DNA of 64,000 bases from Symbiodinium natans (lineage: Eukaryota; Sar; Dinophyceae; Suessiales; Symbiodiniaceae), in NCBI GenBank assembly GCA_905221605.1, contig CAJNDS010002695.1, positions 147,501-211,500 of the forward strand. The letters are read 5' to 3'. The translations under genes were made by a program, and so were the position numbers. The notes beneath the pieces were generated by a model. That model did not search any database. It was not told the origin of the DNA and saw only the letters and a program-made list of their open reading frames with translations. Of this stretch, positions 9,945 through 22,216 are shown piece by piece (position 1 is the first letter of the stretch; the number at the start of each line of letters is the position of its first letter).

Positions 9945-10861
9945 TTTGGGTTTTGAGGTTTGAGGGGTCCCTTTTGGTGTTTCTGGGTGTGTAGACCTAA
10001 GCAGCGTAGGCCCTTAAATGCAAATTTAAACATGTGTCCTGTGACACAGCACTTCGCCGAGTTGATTTTTGTTCGTTGTGTGGCCCTTTTTCGATGATGG
10101 GCCCAACCGCCCCACCACCCCAACCCACCAAAAGATGCACCCCATGACTGTCACACCACAATTATGGGGTCCTTATAATGAAAGCTGTAGGGGCTTTGCA
10201 ACAAACACATCTTTGGGTGATTTTCAGCTTCCGAGAGGCGCCTGTGTCGCTGTGCGACAGACATGGCAACTTCTGCGCCCAGTTACATAGGCTCGCGGGC
10301 TGGCGGAATCCTTGTCGGCGTGCGGAGGCAAGTTTTAGCATTTAGTAGCTGCTAGACAACCTCATGGGCGATGTTGATGAGTGCCCTGTGCACGCAGTGG
10401 GCATTCGTGCATTCGGCTGGCGCATGAGGAATTCCAGCTACGTGATTCTGCACATCCAGGGGAGCAGCGCGAATGCGGTGTGAAGCCCGGACTTTGGTCT
10501 TGACATGTGTGGTGTAGTTTTACGGCAGGCTAGGAGCTAGCCAAGGCAAGCCGATTGCAAAAAGCTCGCAACCAGAAACGCTGTAGACAATGCTTGAAAC
10601 TTCATTCTGTCCTTGCACACCAGTGAAAACCCCAAAGCTTAGACCCCTGCCCTGGGCGCTGAAACCCTCTAGTCCCGGAGCCAAGCTCCCTATAGGTTCT
10701 CAGTGACCTAGACAAGCAGAAATGTTGTGATGGCGTGAATTTATCAAGGGACCTGAACTCCACCAGCACCAGACCCCCTGAGGCACTCCTACTTTTTGGG
10801 CTTTGGACAGCCCAGAAAAAGTTTTCTCTGCGAAGCGGCGAAGCCCTCCTAAATGATACTT

Positions 10862-10934
10862 AAAACCTAAACCCTGAACCGAAACCCGAACAACCTTATA
10901 ACTAAACCCTAAACCCTAAACCCCAAACCCCAAC
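10862..10934 (-). repeat. Interstitial telomere-type array (CCCTAAA), partly degenerate
   Basis: Perfect CCCTAAA copies at about 10902-10923, with degenerate AACCCGAA and CCCCAAA units around them. Confidence 0.85.
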
Positions 10935-10974
10935 AATGAAGCTTATAACTCCTAAACGACCGATGGCCACGGAG

Positions 10975-11036
10975 GTCGCCCCGGGCAGCCGCACAGCACT
11001 GCGGAGCTTCGCCGCCAATGCAGGCGGCTTTGTCAG
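10975..11036 (+). CDS. Coding-like exon between outward-facing telomere-type arrays
   Basis: The frame reads VAPGSRTALRSFAANAGGFV between an AG acceptor (GCCACGGAG) and a GT donor at 11037. It lies between the CCCTAAA array at 10862-10934 and the TTTAGGG array at 11091-11121. Family unknown. Confidence 0.4.
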
Positions 11037-11090
11037 GTCTGAAGGCTTTCGAGGGCTTAAGAAGGCCATTAGGGGCCTTAAGAAGGCCAT

Positions 11091-11121
11091 TAGGGGTTTA
11101 GGCTTTAGGGTTTAGGGTTTG
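11091..11121 (+). repeat. Interstitial telomere-type array (TTTAGGG)
   Basis: Three TTTAGGG-type units, preceded by two copies of the 20-nt unit CTTAAGAAGGCCATTAGGGG. Confidence 0.85.
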
Positions 11122-11529
11122 AGGGGCTTTTAAGTGCTTCCGAGCTTAAGGGTTTAAGAGTTGAGCTGGGTCAGGGGTTTAAGAACAGAAGTACTGCACA
11201 GGTCGTGGCTGTCCAAGTTTAGAAGTTCAGGCCTCGAGACACAGAGCGGCACAGTGCCAACAGAAGAACGTCAGGTATGTCAGGTCTATCAGGGCGTCAA
11301 CTGCTCAAGAATCCATCGAAAATGCCCTGAACACCGGAAGCCTCAGCATTCCCCCGCGATGAAGGTGCCGTCTGCACTCCAAGGGGCCTGGCGATGCCCG
11401 AAATCCAGTGGCACGACATTCAGGCCGGGAGGTTGGGTGGTGCTTCGTGGCTCCGGAGGGAGTGGGCGTCAGTTTCGGCTGCTTCGAAGGCTTCGCAAAC
11501 CTAAACCTCAAGATGTTTGTATGCAATAT

Positions 11530-11600
11530 ATACATATGATTATGTATGAATATATACATATATATATATAGAGACTGATTGTTTAGTATCTATATATGTA
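11530..11600. repeat. TA-rich microsatellite stretch
   Basis: Repeated ATATAC/TATATG units (for example ACATATATATATATAG). No coding content. Confidence 0.8.
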
Positions 11601-11905
11601 CATACACATGTTTTCATACATAATCCTCACGCATCTGAGACCCAGAGCCATCATGTGCAGACTCCTCCGAATTTCTCACGGCATTGGTTCTTGGATATCC
11701 TGGTTCTCCCGGAATCTAAGCTCGGCTTGCAGGTCAGTAGGACCACTCTTTCCAGTTCCCAAGGAAAGCATCCTAAATTCCTAAATCCCTGAACCCATTT
11801 GACAGTTAGACTAGAGCCCGATGACATCAGCCCCCACAGCCCCCCCTCTACAATGACCCCCCTCGAAAAGCGCCCAACACATATTGCGCCCAACACCTAT
11901 TGTAG

Positions 11906-11962
11906 TGCCAGCCCTGGCCCGGCCTTCGATACGAGATCTTCGTTTGGTGGCGCGGCTGGCAC
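11906..11962 (+). CDS. Coding-like exon, unknown
   Basis: A C-rich, CCCTAAA-like region with CCTAAATCCCTGAACCC ends at the acceptor CCTATTGTAG. The frame then reads ASPGPAFDTRSSFGGAAGT. Family unknown. An alternative frame is also open. Confidence 0.25.
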
Positions 11963-12049
11963 TTGAAGACCTGAGTTCTTGGGAGTTGAGTGGGTAGCTG
12001 GTAGTAGATTCATTGGAGTTGGGTGGAAAGGGGGGGGGATTGCATGGGA

Positions 12050-15000
12050 TTGCGAGGGCTTGCTGAAAGCGTGGGGGTTCAAGCTTCAAGGAGCTGGGTG
12101 GTGTTGCTTCTGGTGTTGGAACTGCGGGTTTGAGAGGCAAGGGGCTGCCATCTTTGAAGGAGGCGCTTTGGACATGCACCTGGTGACAACTTACACAGCT
12201 TACACAAGCCAAACATGGAAAATGACAGAGCTCGCCAAATTCTTTCTCTTTTGATACGTGGACGTGCGCATCACGCACAGCCTCAAGAAAGAGATGTATG
12301 CAACTAGGCCATTTTTATGCCTGTTTACCTTGGGGGGTGGGGGGGCGGGGAAGAGGTGGACCGGGAGGAGGGGTTGAGGGGGGTCTTGGTAAAGCCGTTT
12401 TGAACCCAAAAACCCTAAGACCTACACAAAGCTAAAAGCCAAGGCACGGACGCGGTGCAGAGAGCCTCTTCCGCGTGGGCTCACCCAGCTGCGACAGTTT
12501 TCGGTTAAAGCCGTTGGTTCCCTGTTTGTCCCTGAACCTTGAACCCCACAAACGGGTTCCTACCCACCAGAACAACAGCAACTCCTGTGAGGGAACCTCA
12601 GTCTGGCCGGGGGGGCCATGAACATGGGAACAGATGCATTGTTAGTTACTCGTTAGACTTCGTTAGATTGTACAACCCTGCACAGTCCCTGACTTGCCAT
12701 ATGCACTTCCCACAGTGCCCGCTGCTGGCCAAGCGACAATGCGCAATGTCATGAAACCAATGAAGCAGCGCTTGCGAACTGCGAAGCTCTCCCTTTCGAG
12801 CACCGCGGCGCTCGATCCAGGCCAACGTGATGAGAAAGGCCTATGAGCTAGACAGCCCACATCTGAGTTGGGAACTGCACGTGCAAAGGTGCAAAGGTGC
12901 GTGTTTAGTCCCTGATAATTATTGAAACTGCATGCTGCGTGCAGCTGGAGTGAAGAGTCCCCGACACACCGCATCTGATCTGCACCACGACTCGTGGAGC
13001 TTCGAGCTCAGGGCTTTGGAGTGCACCATGACTCGCACTAAGGCTTATTGAGAAAATCGCTCCCATCACAGCGTGAGTTCATCGAGTCGATCAGGCGCGT
13101 TGCGCCCAATGTGGCCGCATAGAGAGGCAGACCTCAGGATAAGGCCCCCATTTCAGTGCATTTGGAGATATACTTAAGGGATACAGCCACCCCATCCATG
13201 CGACCCCCGAGCCTCCGGAGTCCTACATCTTCATGCCTTCATGCCAGCGGTTGGCTCTACACCCGAAGCTTGAACTCATCACTGTCACTCTTAGCAGCCA
13301 AGACCTGCCAGGCGGGCAGTTCCAATCAAGGAGCGGGCAGATTACCGCCATGAGCCCATCGGCAGTTTAAACGCGTCCGCCATCCGGCCGGGGTTTGGGT
13401 CATGGAGCTCAAGCGGATCCATTCAGGAATGGCGTAAATCTCAGACCTCTGTGAGAATCTGCAAGAAACGGGTCGAGCTTTCTAGATACTTGTTGGGCTC
13501 CAGTCCATGCAGCGTCACTTGTTGTGCTGCACCCCAATGCCATCCTCAGATCTTTGGAACTGAAAAGGCTTTAGAGATGTATCTTCCCCGCAACTTGCCA
13601 TTTTGGCACGCTCCTGTTGCGCCATCACGCAGTGCGCTTTAGCCTTTCAAGATTCAGGATTTTCTGAAGGGCCCTGTGCCCGAGTTAAAATAACATCTGC
13701 ACCCTGAGGGTTCAGGAGGGCGTTGTTTGGTAAGCGGATGGCAAGAAACCACGTCCTCCACAGTCTTACAAACGAATCCTCTGGAGATGTGGCAGGACTT
13801 GCCTGCTGAGGAGTCTGTGTTCACTCCGGAGGCAGAAGACACACGTGTGGCTTGAGTCAGTGAGGGTTTGGATGAGGCGTCTAGTCGGTGGCCACTCCAA
13901 GTTAGGTAGTGAAATGTGCTTTGGCGATCGGGACCTCCGCCAAGCCTTTCTTGGCACCTCTGCTTAGTTGGGGCGTGAGGGCCCACAAATCACGGGTGGG
14001 GCAGGGGGAGAAGTGGGTAGCTCCGGTGGGCCAGGCATGGACGCTTGTGCACCAGCTCTCCGAATGCTCCGACAGCGGCACCTGTTGTCCGATTTTTGTT
14101 CCCGTGTGAAAAACAAACGATGTAATTAGCCACTCGACTAGAGGTTCGATTAGAGCAATCCCGCTCCGCCACACCTCTCGCCCTCCCCACCAGAGTCGCG
14201 GAAGCAACAAAAGCATCACGACTCCGAACAAAACGTCCGTGTAGCAGGGTTTAGCAGGGAGGCTCACAGTATGTCACAACGGAGGCGCCCACCGTCAACG
14301 GCTTGCTGGCGAATCTCGCAGACCGGAGCTCAGCCCAGGGACACTGCGGGACCGCTGCGGAGGTCCTCGACGGACTCTTCATCCGAAAGGAATAGTGGCT
14401 CCGAATGTTGCGTTGTTTGTTTGTGTGGTCTTTGAGAAAGAAATCAAAGTCTTCCACCGCACCAAGACTGGAAAACTGCCAGACGACAGATACGTATGAT
14501 ACCAGATACCACATGATACCACAAGATACCACCTCGTGCTCCCTCCTGTCACCTCGAGCTCAGGCAAGTCCGGAGAGACGTGTCGGGACCTGCCAGTGGC
14601 CTTGCCTGGCGCGTGCGCTCCGAAAAGACTTCGGGACCGGCCCTTCCCGGGCATAGAATCATAGAAGCAACCTTGGAGTCTCGAGTTGGAGTCTTTGTGT
14701 CTTTGGTACCCCAGAGTGGGCTGGCTGTAGGAGCACGTGAAGCGCTGGCTTGAAAAACTCTTACGCAAGGCTCCATAGCCACTGTAGCCGACTTCCTGCA
14801 GGATGGCGCAAGTGTCTCAAGCCAACGGCTGCCGCGACAAGGCGCCCACTCGACAAGACACTACTTGGGAGTCTTCCTTAATTAGCTTAATTGGGCCTCA
14901 CAGAGGATAGCGTAGATGGTGACAAACCCACGGTGGTGCTACAAGCCACAAGTACGTTCCTACAGCAACTGTCACCCTTGGCTGCTCAAGACCCGACCAA

Positions 15001-15755
15001 GGGAGGTGTTGTTCTGAAACCTCACAGCTCCGAGGGATGTGCCGTTTGGCCTGCTTGAAGTTGAATTTGTTGTTGCAAACATGCTCTGCCTGGGCGCGTG
15101 CATACGAACGAAAAAGGCTAGTGGAAGCCTAATTACTACCAATTGAACCGCGAAATCGAAGACAGGGACCTCAACATGACCCGAAAGCGATCGGGGCACA
15201 GACACGCAATCGATATCTCAAAGCCAACCGGGTTCTTTTGGGAACACAGAAAACGAACATGGACCTCGTGCCGAACAATTCAGGTGGAGGCCCCGCCCGC
15301 CAACCTCCCGAGCGTGGCGAAACCAGGCTTGTTGGGACTGTTGAGGATTTCTTGAGCGCGTCTTGTTGGGCTAGAGCGAGCTGCTCGATAGCGCTTTGTG
15401 GGGATGTCCCTTGGCCACTTGCCAGAAGTCTGTGGAAGGGCTACAAAGGTTGCTGATCCCGTCCCGTTCAACCTGCGGACCCAAATCCTGAAGTCATACC
15501 CAACATAACTCAGCACTCAGTTAAACCTCCAAGCCGTCGAGAGATGTTGTGAGGCCCACGCCCTGCCCCCTAACTCATCTTCAGCCCGAATGATGCCACG
15601 CATCGGAGGTGTGCCACCTTTAGCTCTCGCCTCTTTGGGAGGAGGCTCGAAGGGGGATGGTGAGGACTAGGTCATTGTAGCCTGACTAGGGCTGGACATC
15701 GTTCAGCTTGGCCACAGGAGAGCCTCTCCTATAGGTGGGGCAGCAAGCCTTAGAG
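12050..15755. other. No confidently recognisable gene
   Basis: Short open frames on both strands with no family match. A possible short exon lies near 12461-12505 (frame RASSAWAHPAATVFG after the acceptor GCGGTGCAG), but the evidence is weak. Confidence 0.4.
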
Positions 15756-15787
15756 ACTCGTGGTCGAGCCCTTGTCGAGTATGCCAG

Positions 15788-15972
15788 GTGGCCCTCTGAG
15801 CGGGGCGGCGCAAAACGCGACCCCAGCATCGACAGCCGCACCGTCCTCCGGCCTCACGACGTCGACAGCAGCGCCGGCGCCCATCACGCAGACCACGCCC
15901 AGCCAGCCAGGTCTGGCACTCGAAGTATTGGGTTCGGGCGGCAAGGCTCTTTGGAGAACGTTTTTCGGCTAA
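15788..15972 (+). CDS. Coding-like Ala/Thr/Ser/Pro-rich segment
   Basis: After the acceptor TATGCCAG the frame is rich in A, T, S and P (AQNATPASTAAPSSGLTTST), followed by LALEVLGSGGKALWRTFFG and a stop. This composition is typical of a linker. A GT donor inside the sequence for LALE|VLG would give a shorter exon. No domain recognised. Confidence 0.3.
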
Positions 15973-16367
15973 TTATGAGGCTGGCGTGTATTGATACATA
16001 GCTGGCCACAGAATCAACAATGGAATGTGTCAGTTCCCGTACACAGTGCATTGTGAAGCCCAGCTTTAGGGGATTGAGTTGCAGGTGCTTGTCACACGCT
16101 TGGCATGCCCGTGCCTCCCACAGGCTCAACTTCAACAGCCCAAGCAGTGCTCGCCCTTTGCATTTGTCCGAAGTGCCGAGCCAACACTTTGCCTATAGCT
16201 GCCGCATTTTCTGGCTGCGCCCCTTCCACCCTGATACATTCTGTTTCATCCCCTGAGCCCTCCTGAGCCCTGGACCCGAAACCCAGAATCAGGCCGCCCA
16301 GTGGTGCCCCGACTAGCGCTCGGCGGGCTGCAGCCAGTCGCAGCCAGGCACGTGGCAGCCGCGGCGT

Positions 16368-16410
16368 GGGGGGGGGGGGGGGGGGGGGGGGGAGGGGGGG
16401 GGAGGGGGGT
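16368..16410 (+). repeat. Poly-G tract
   Basis: About 40 nt of almost pure G with two A interruptions. Confidence 0.9.
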
Positions 16411-16534
16411 AGCTGAGGCACTTGACAGAGACCTTCAGAGACAGAGGGCAGCTATTCCAGCTGAGACGATTTCCGGCGGTTCTGGTCACATCGAGGTGAG
16501 ATGTCTCAACCGATCGTGTCGAGACTTCTCCGAG

Positions 16535-16624
16535 CCCTAGCACTAGCACTAGCACTAGCACTAGCACTAGCACTAGCACTAGCACTAGCACTAGCACTAG
16601 CAGCAGCAGCAGCAGCAGCAGCAA
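16535..16624 (+). repeat. (GCACTA)n passing into (GCA)n
   Basis: About ten GCACTA units followed by eight GCA units. In one frame this encodes (Ala-Leu)n then poly-Ala, and in others it is also open. The change from hexamer to trimer suggests the GCA tract arose by slippage from the hexamer or the reverse. Confidence 0.95.
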
Positions 16625-16869
16625 AACAGCGGATCTCCAAGCTGCGCGATACTCCAAATGCCCTTGTCGCCAAGATGTGTTGGAGGAACCGCTGCCGGGC
16701 TGGATGCTTGTACACTGTACACTGTACACACAACAACTGCACAAAACTTAGCAGAATGACGTTGACTGAAGATAAAGCAAAACTCCAACAAAACCAAAGC
16801 AACTTAAATGCTGCTCGAGGCCGAAGCTCTCAGGCCCTGGCTCCAAACCCTGCTCTGCACTACACCACA

Positions 16870-17150
16870 CAGTCCCCGGCCTCAAAATGTATTGTTATTA
16901 TGATTATTATTATTCTTCTTCTTCTTATAGATTACTATAGAATTTGTATTATATTATATTATATATTGCATTGCTTTAAATTGTTATTCTGCATTATGTC
17001 TTGTGTATTATATAAATATAAATATGAATATAAATATAAACACAAATAAATAAAATAGTATATATATATATATATTTATATTTATATTTATCTATTTATT
17101 TATTTATTTGTTACATTGAGCCTAATTATATACTATATATGTATATATGA
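16870..17150. repeat. AT-rich microsatellite region
   Basis: ATT/CTT, ATAAAT and TATTTA short repeats. No coding content recognised. Confidence 0.7.
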
Positions 17151-17535
17151 CAGCTTCAGCCTGAGACCCCACTTCACGAAGGCCGAGCAGTGGACGGCCC
17201 TCCCCATCTGCCACCACGGCGACGACGGTGAGCAGAAGGGGCCTTGGGACAGGGAAGGGCGCGATGACAATCCTCAGAGCCTTGCATTTCACGATGTAGT
17301 GATCATATATGGATGGCATGGCATGAACCTTGCAGGTAAGCACAGCTAGAGTATGCTTTGAAGATATTAGGGCTTCTTCTTTTGTTTTTCTTTTTGGAAG
17401 GGAGGGGGGCGGGTGGGCTTCGGGGAGAACGATGAAGAACCCCAGGACTCGAGACCCCCAAATGCCCTGGAACCCCCAAGCACGCTAAGTCCCGAGCTCC
17501 GAGTTCCTTTGGCCCACAACATCCCAGCCTCCTAG

Positions 17536-17616
17536 AAGTCAAGAAGTCAACAGCGGCTAAGGCTCAGATTCTTCTGAGGGGATGGAGGCCCTACGACTCT
17601 GGGATCTTGTGGAGTG
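17536..17616 (+). CDS. Coding-like exon, unknown
   Basis: Upstream is a C-rich stretch with CCCCCAAATGCCCTGGAACC and the acceptor CTCCTAG. The frame reads VKKSTAAKAQILLRGWRPYD then SGILWS, with a GT donor at 17617. A TTTTAGGGTTTCAGGG stretch follows. Family unknown, but composition and flanks are good. Confidence 0.4.
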
Positions 17617-18182
17617 GTGTACTGTACAGGCTTTTAGGGTTTCAGGGTTCGTGATGGCGTGAACGGGACTAAGAGGCTGTAGGGCAGGGTTTAGACAGGT
17701 TTTGGGGCATTGGGGTGCTTAGGGTTCAATGTTGGACTCGCTTCAGCCCCCCCGCCCCCCCAAACAGTTTTGGGGTTTTCGCGGGTCCTCGATAAACTGG
17801 GTCGGGGGTAGGGTGGGTAGGGGTCGAGGATTGAGGGGAAGCCTTGAGGCTTGAGGGTCTAAGCTTTCCAGGCTTTGTGGCTCCCAGGCAAGGGGGGGGC
17901 TGCGGATTAGTGCGGGTAACCGAAACAATTGCATAAAGCGAATCAGGGCAGCTCGCGGGCTACTCCCTTGGAAAATTATTTGGGCCAATGGGGGCCTGTT
18001 TCGTAATGAAATGTAAAAAGGAATTTAGATAAAACCGGACACCAAAATATTCCGGAGCTTCTGATTCAAAACTATTTTTAGTGTTTGGCTCCCCGGCTCC
18101 CGCCCTTCATCCCCAGGCCGCGAACTTCGCATAATTGTGGACAACCCTCATCAATTGGGGCCTCTATAAGTTTTCAACGCAG

Positions 18183-18345
18183 ACACTCCTGAGCCCGTCT
18201 TGAAAGCCGAAACCCGCAACCTGGCCATGCCGCTGGTCCGCAGCCTTGGAGTTCCTAGCAGGTGGATGATGCCAGCAGCAGCAGCCGCAAGCGGCAGCGA
18301 GGGTCCGCCAGAGGATGTTGTGATGTCTGCAGGGGGTTTCCAAGG
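18183..18345 (+). CDS. Coding-like exon, unknown
   Basis: Acceptor TTCAACGCAG. The frame contains ETRNLAMPLVRSLGVPSRWM, a poly-Ala patch, and SGSEGPPEDVVMSAG. A GT donor follows at 18346. The opposite strand is also open (18164-18568) but carries no motif. Family unknown. Confidence 0.35.
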
Positions 18346-18562
18346 CGCTCTGTTGAGGAATCATTTTTTTTGGGGGGAACCCTAATTTTGACCTGCTTGT
18401 ATCGTGATCGAGGTGCAGGTTGATATCACGGGTCTGAAATGTTGCCATGTTTTGGACAAGCTTGCACCCCGGGTCGGATGGACTTTCTAGCTGTTCTGGA
18501 CACTGGCCAGCTGTTGTCCCAAACAGTTCCCAAGAATCACTGCTTGCAACCTGCATTTCCAG

Positions 18563-18659
18563 CAACACACCTCATGGTTCTAAGTTTATTGAAACATTCA
18601 CCCTGTTCATCGCTTACAAGGCCATGGCCTGGTCATGGGCTTCCGAAACCCAATTTGAG
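18563..18659 (+). CDS. Coding-like exon, unknown
   Basis: Acceptor CATTTCCAG. The frame includes NTPHGSKFIETFTLFIAYK and AMAWSWASETQFE, so it may hold a hydrophobic helix. The donor GT at 18660 is the first bases of a TTTAGGG array (18660-18686). Confidence 0.4.
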
Positions 18660-18686
18660 GTTTAGGGCTAGGGTTTAGGGTTTAGC
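18660..18686 (+). repeat. Interstitial telomere-type array (TTTAGGG)
   Basis: GTTTAGGGCTAGGGTTTAGG and one further copy, immediately at the end of the coding-like exon. Confidence 0.8.
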
Positions 18687-19826
18687 GACAAGCTGACGCA
18701 AGTTCATCTTCCGCCTGGACCCGTGGCCCCCATTTCTGCCTTCTGCCAAAGTGCTGGAACAAAGCAGGGGCGCAGATGATGATGCGTCTCCGCAGCGCAC
18801 GTCACAAAGTGCCCTTGGCCTCGGAGACAGACCAGTGGGAATGGGACCTTATAGTACCTAAAGTTGGAGTCAGACGGAGACCTGCACCACTATGGGATGC
18901 TCTAGGATGGCACAGTGCCCCAAGATTGGATTGCAGACTCGCTGTTGTTCCGGGAAGTCCCGCAGAAGTCTCTGGCTGGCGACGTTGATGGGTACCGTGC
19001 AGAGTGCGCCATGCATTTCTCTAGGTCCTGGCTTAAACACCCTACGACTCCCCAATCCCTCTTTTGCCTCTTTTAACAAAAGAGGCTCGAGCCAGCAAGC
19101 CTGGTGCGACTTTCTCAACTACAGCCAACGCTGCTGCCAGACCCTCAGTGTTAAGACACTCGGTACTGCCTTTAGTCCAGAATACCCAGCGGGCCATGAT
19201 ATTTGCGCGAACACGCTTGACAAACGCATAGGAACAGCAGGCAGATGCGACCATGCTCTGAGAACTCTCCAAGGAGCTTTCTCCGGACGCACCTGGCCGT
19301 AAGGGGTTTTGCGTTGCGGGGATATACGGCTCGGCCGTCGAGGCTCTTTTCGGCAAAGTTGGTTTATTCGCAGCAGTCCATAGCTGCAGTTCTTCCCTAC
19401 AAATCTACTGCAGCACGCCAGAAGAAGGTTCCAGCTAAAATTCCTGAGGCTTAGCGGGACTTATCCTCCAAACTTGAAATCCCTGTCCTACACTCCGTAT
19501 AACTTCACTGCCACAGAGACTGTGGCAAGCCATGGTACATGCATCTACCATCGCACTCAAACAATGACAAGAGCTTCGAAGCATGCAAGCTCTCATCAAC
19601 CAAGTGCAGGTGGCACCGCGTACCGCGCGTGTGGATGGCGTACCGTCGCTGTCCCTTCCCTGTCGCTCAGGCCACAGTCGCGTGTGTCTAACCATCGTAC
19701 GAAGCCTCAACCCGAAGTCCCAGATTCACAAGGGCTTTAGAGGTTGGATTTCGCTTCTTGCTTTTTTGTTGTTTAAAAGCTTGGGTTTGATCGTACAGTG
19801 TGTTGCAGGTTGGGGACTGAGAGCAG

Positions 19827-19884
19827 ATTTAAAAAGCCCCTGCAACAGGCGCCTCACCGACATCCCAACCAGAGGCTCCTCGGG
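19827..19884 (+). CDS. Coding-like exon, unknown
   Basis: Acceptor CTGAGAGCAG, frame FKKPLQQAPHRHPNQRLLG, donor GTAGCT at 19885. It is followed by CTTAGGGATG and TTTAGGTTTCAGGG, which resemble degenerate TTTAGGG. Confidence 0.3.
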
Positions 19885-20600
19885 GTAGCTTAGGGATGTT
19901 CGTTCTTTAGGTTTCAGGGCCTTAGGGGCGCAGACTGCTAGGAGGGGTTCAGGGCTGAGGCTGGGAGAGCTTTTGGGGGTGTGGAGTTCGAGGCTCGTCC
20001 GATGTCCAGGGATTTCAGAGGAGGCGCACGTGCCGCGTTAGGGGCTCTCGAGGGGCTTCTTGGATCAGGATCTGCAGGCATGCTGAGGCGTGTTAGGCAT
20101 CAGTTTCCCAGAGCTATATAGGGGTTAGGGTGTAATTCAGGAGAGAAGAGGGTTAGCTTCGGGCTTCAGGCCTTTCAGGCTCGAGGTTCCGAGTCGTGCA
20201 GCACGTCGGTCCTGAAATGTCCTGAAGGTCTGGCTGTTCTATCGGGGTAAGAGAGTGCAATGAGTGCACATGCACTCCATGGCTTTGCACACCTTGGGTT
20301 GTTTGGTGCAGAGGAGGTCATTTAGGTTCGTCAAGCCTGAGACTAATGACCGACGCAGTGTAATAAAGTAGGGCGGGAATGGGGATGCACAAGATGACGA
20401 CCAGCATCGGCCTGCTGTGTGGCCCCGCTGCAGGTCCCCAGATTCCAAAGCGTTTGGGCCTTGGCGTATACAGTCACACTGCTTCGGGAATCGGACACAC
20501 GTATGGCACCTGCGTACGTGGAAGCTACTTTTCGGACAGCATCTTTGAACACCCCAACACGTAAGACGTAAGTTTTGCAGCGCTCTCGGCACAACTGCAG

Positions 20601-20768
20601 GTGACAGATCACCCTGCGCCGGTTCCGCTTGCACAGGCAGCAACGACGGACCTGACAGCAAAAAATCAGGAGGGGGCAGTTGAGAGAGAAAGAGAGGTCC
20701 TGAGAGGGGCGGACAGAGACAACGAGAGAGCAAGCGAACGACTGCGACAGGGCAACCAAGTCCACAAG
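20601..20768 (+). CDS. Charged, coiled-coil-like exon, unknown
   Basis: Acceptor CACAACTGCAG. A 56-codon frame begins VTDHPAPVPLAQAATTDLTA and then becomes strongly charged (EREREVLRGADRDNERASER), and ends at a GT donor (20769) in phase 0. The charged half could form a helix or coiled coil. It lies 1.4 kb upstream of the phosphatase exons on the same strand and could be their N-terminal region, but nothing proves it. Confidence 0.45.
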
Positions 20769-21816
20769 GTGTCAACGGAGTGATGGTGTACGAAAGGAAA
20801 AGTGCAGGTTAACCGCTCTCTCCCGCAAAGACCCTACACTTTAATTCAATGTTTTACAGGCATTGAGCGAGTACAGGAACGCCTGTAAAAAAAGGGCTTG
20901 AATTCATGGGTTATTTGGTGTAGCTAATCATGATAATACTAACGTCATGCCGCACCAAGAAAGATCTGTTTCGCGCGTTGAAAGGCCCCATGCATGAATA
21001 AAGATGACAACACAGCCCGACGAATTAAGATAGTGCGTTCCTTACCTGTTAGTAGGGCGTTTAGTAGTATATTCGTGCGGGTGAACAAGACGCAAGAACC
21101 GACAATAGAAACCCGCAAAGTCTGGGTCTAAAAGCATGAGTCTATAGAACTTGAGTCTTTGGCTAGCTTGTAGACTGTCAACATCATGGAGTTGCCGTGA
21201 AACTGAGGTCGGCTGGACTTGACCGCAAGCACATGTTCTAGTTTCAGTCGGTTGGTTGGACTCGTTAGACTCCATCACCAGAAGCCAGAAAGGCCATCCT
21301 GCACATCCAAAAGCCCCATGGTCAGGCGGTGGATCGTCAAGCAAATGCTGACAGACAGGCCAGTCTGCATTTTTAATGCTCGTGGCTGCGGGTCTTGACC
21401 CATGGCTGTCTGGGGTTGCAAGGGTTAAGCGTGATGCGGCGTAGCTCAGCTTGGTTTCTTAGGTTCGGGGGTCCCTTGTGCACAGCTTTTCCTGATCTGC
21501 CAGGTGCCCAAGGGCCCGATTCTCAACTTGGAGGACATACACACTCCCGAAGAAGAGCTCATCAGTTCGCCTTCGCAGAGTTTTGTGGGGTGGAGCCCTT
21601 GTGCCAGTGTTAAAATGTTAGCACCCCTTTTTGGGGGGTCCCTTAAGGGGATGCTATTCTATTTGGGGTAAGAGGTGCCCCCATTTTGGGACATACCCAT
21701 ATACCCTGTCGTCCTGTGCTTCTGTAGTGGTGCTACTGTCTGAGCTGCCGCTCAACCTTCTCGCACGCCATGTGCCAAGCATTCACCCTTAGACCCTGTA
21801 AACCCTAAACCTGCAG

Positions 21817-21878
21817 GTACATACGACCCGGACAATGAGGAGAACAACTACCACCTGCTCGTTGCTTATCAATTCTGA
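21817..21878 (+). CDS. Coding-like exon after a CCCTAAA stretch
   Basis: ACCCTGTAAACCCTAAACC and the acceptor CTGCAG lead directly into a frame reading TYDPDNEENNYHLLVAYQF and a stop. A donor inside GCTC|GTTGCT is possible. Family unknown. It could belong to the phosphatase gene just downstream. Confidence 0.35.
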
Positions 21879-22216
21879 GCTATCCCAAAAACTCTTGCCG
21901 AATCGCTCTCAAACTGCTCATGGGTTCTGACGCGTGCAATCTCTATGCATTTCCATTCAGTGTCTTGCGAGGAACAAGGAGCTTCCTTCTTTCGAGACCT
22001 TTAAAGTTTAAAGATGAAATGTCCAGAGTTCATCACCACCTTCAAATCCAACAGGATGCGTTGCTTCAGAGCTGCGTACCCCAGGCCTGACCACCTGCAG
22101 CGGCGACTTCAGCTGAAGCATTTCCGCCAGGCATGTCAGCTTGTGAATTCCAAGCGCGCAAAACACCGGGCGCGTGGCTCAACCTCCTGACAACGCTGTG
22201 TCCTGGCTGCCTGCAG

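Noticed and set aside
13598-13608. GCCATTTTGGC, an 11-nt match to the spliced leader core
   Set aside because: The match stops after 11 nt and an 11-mer is expected by chance at a few percent in this window; no gene context supports it.
14130-14175. tRNA-like GGTTCGATT
   Set aside because: No cloverleaf with matching acceptor and anticodon arms could be drawn on either strand.
17743-17988. Minus-strand exon candidate (FIEDPRKPQN) versus + strand (FWGFRGSSINWVG)
   Set aside because: Both strands give equally plausible short readings in this GC-rich stretch, so neither is called.
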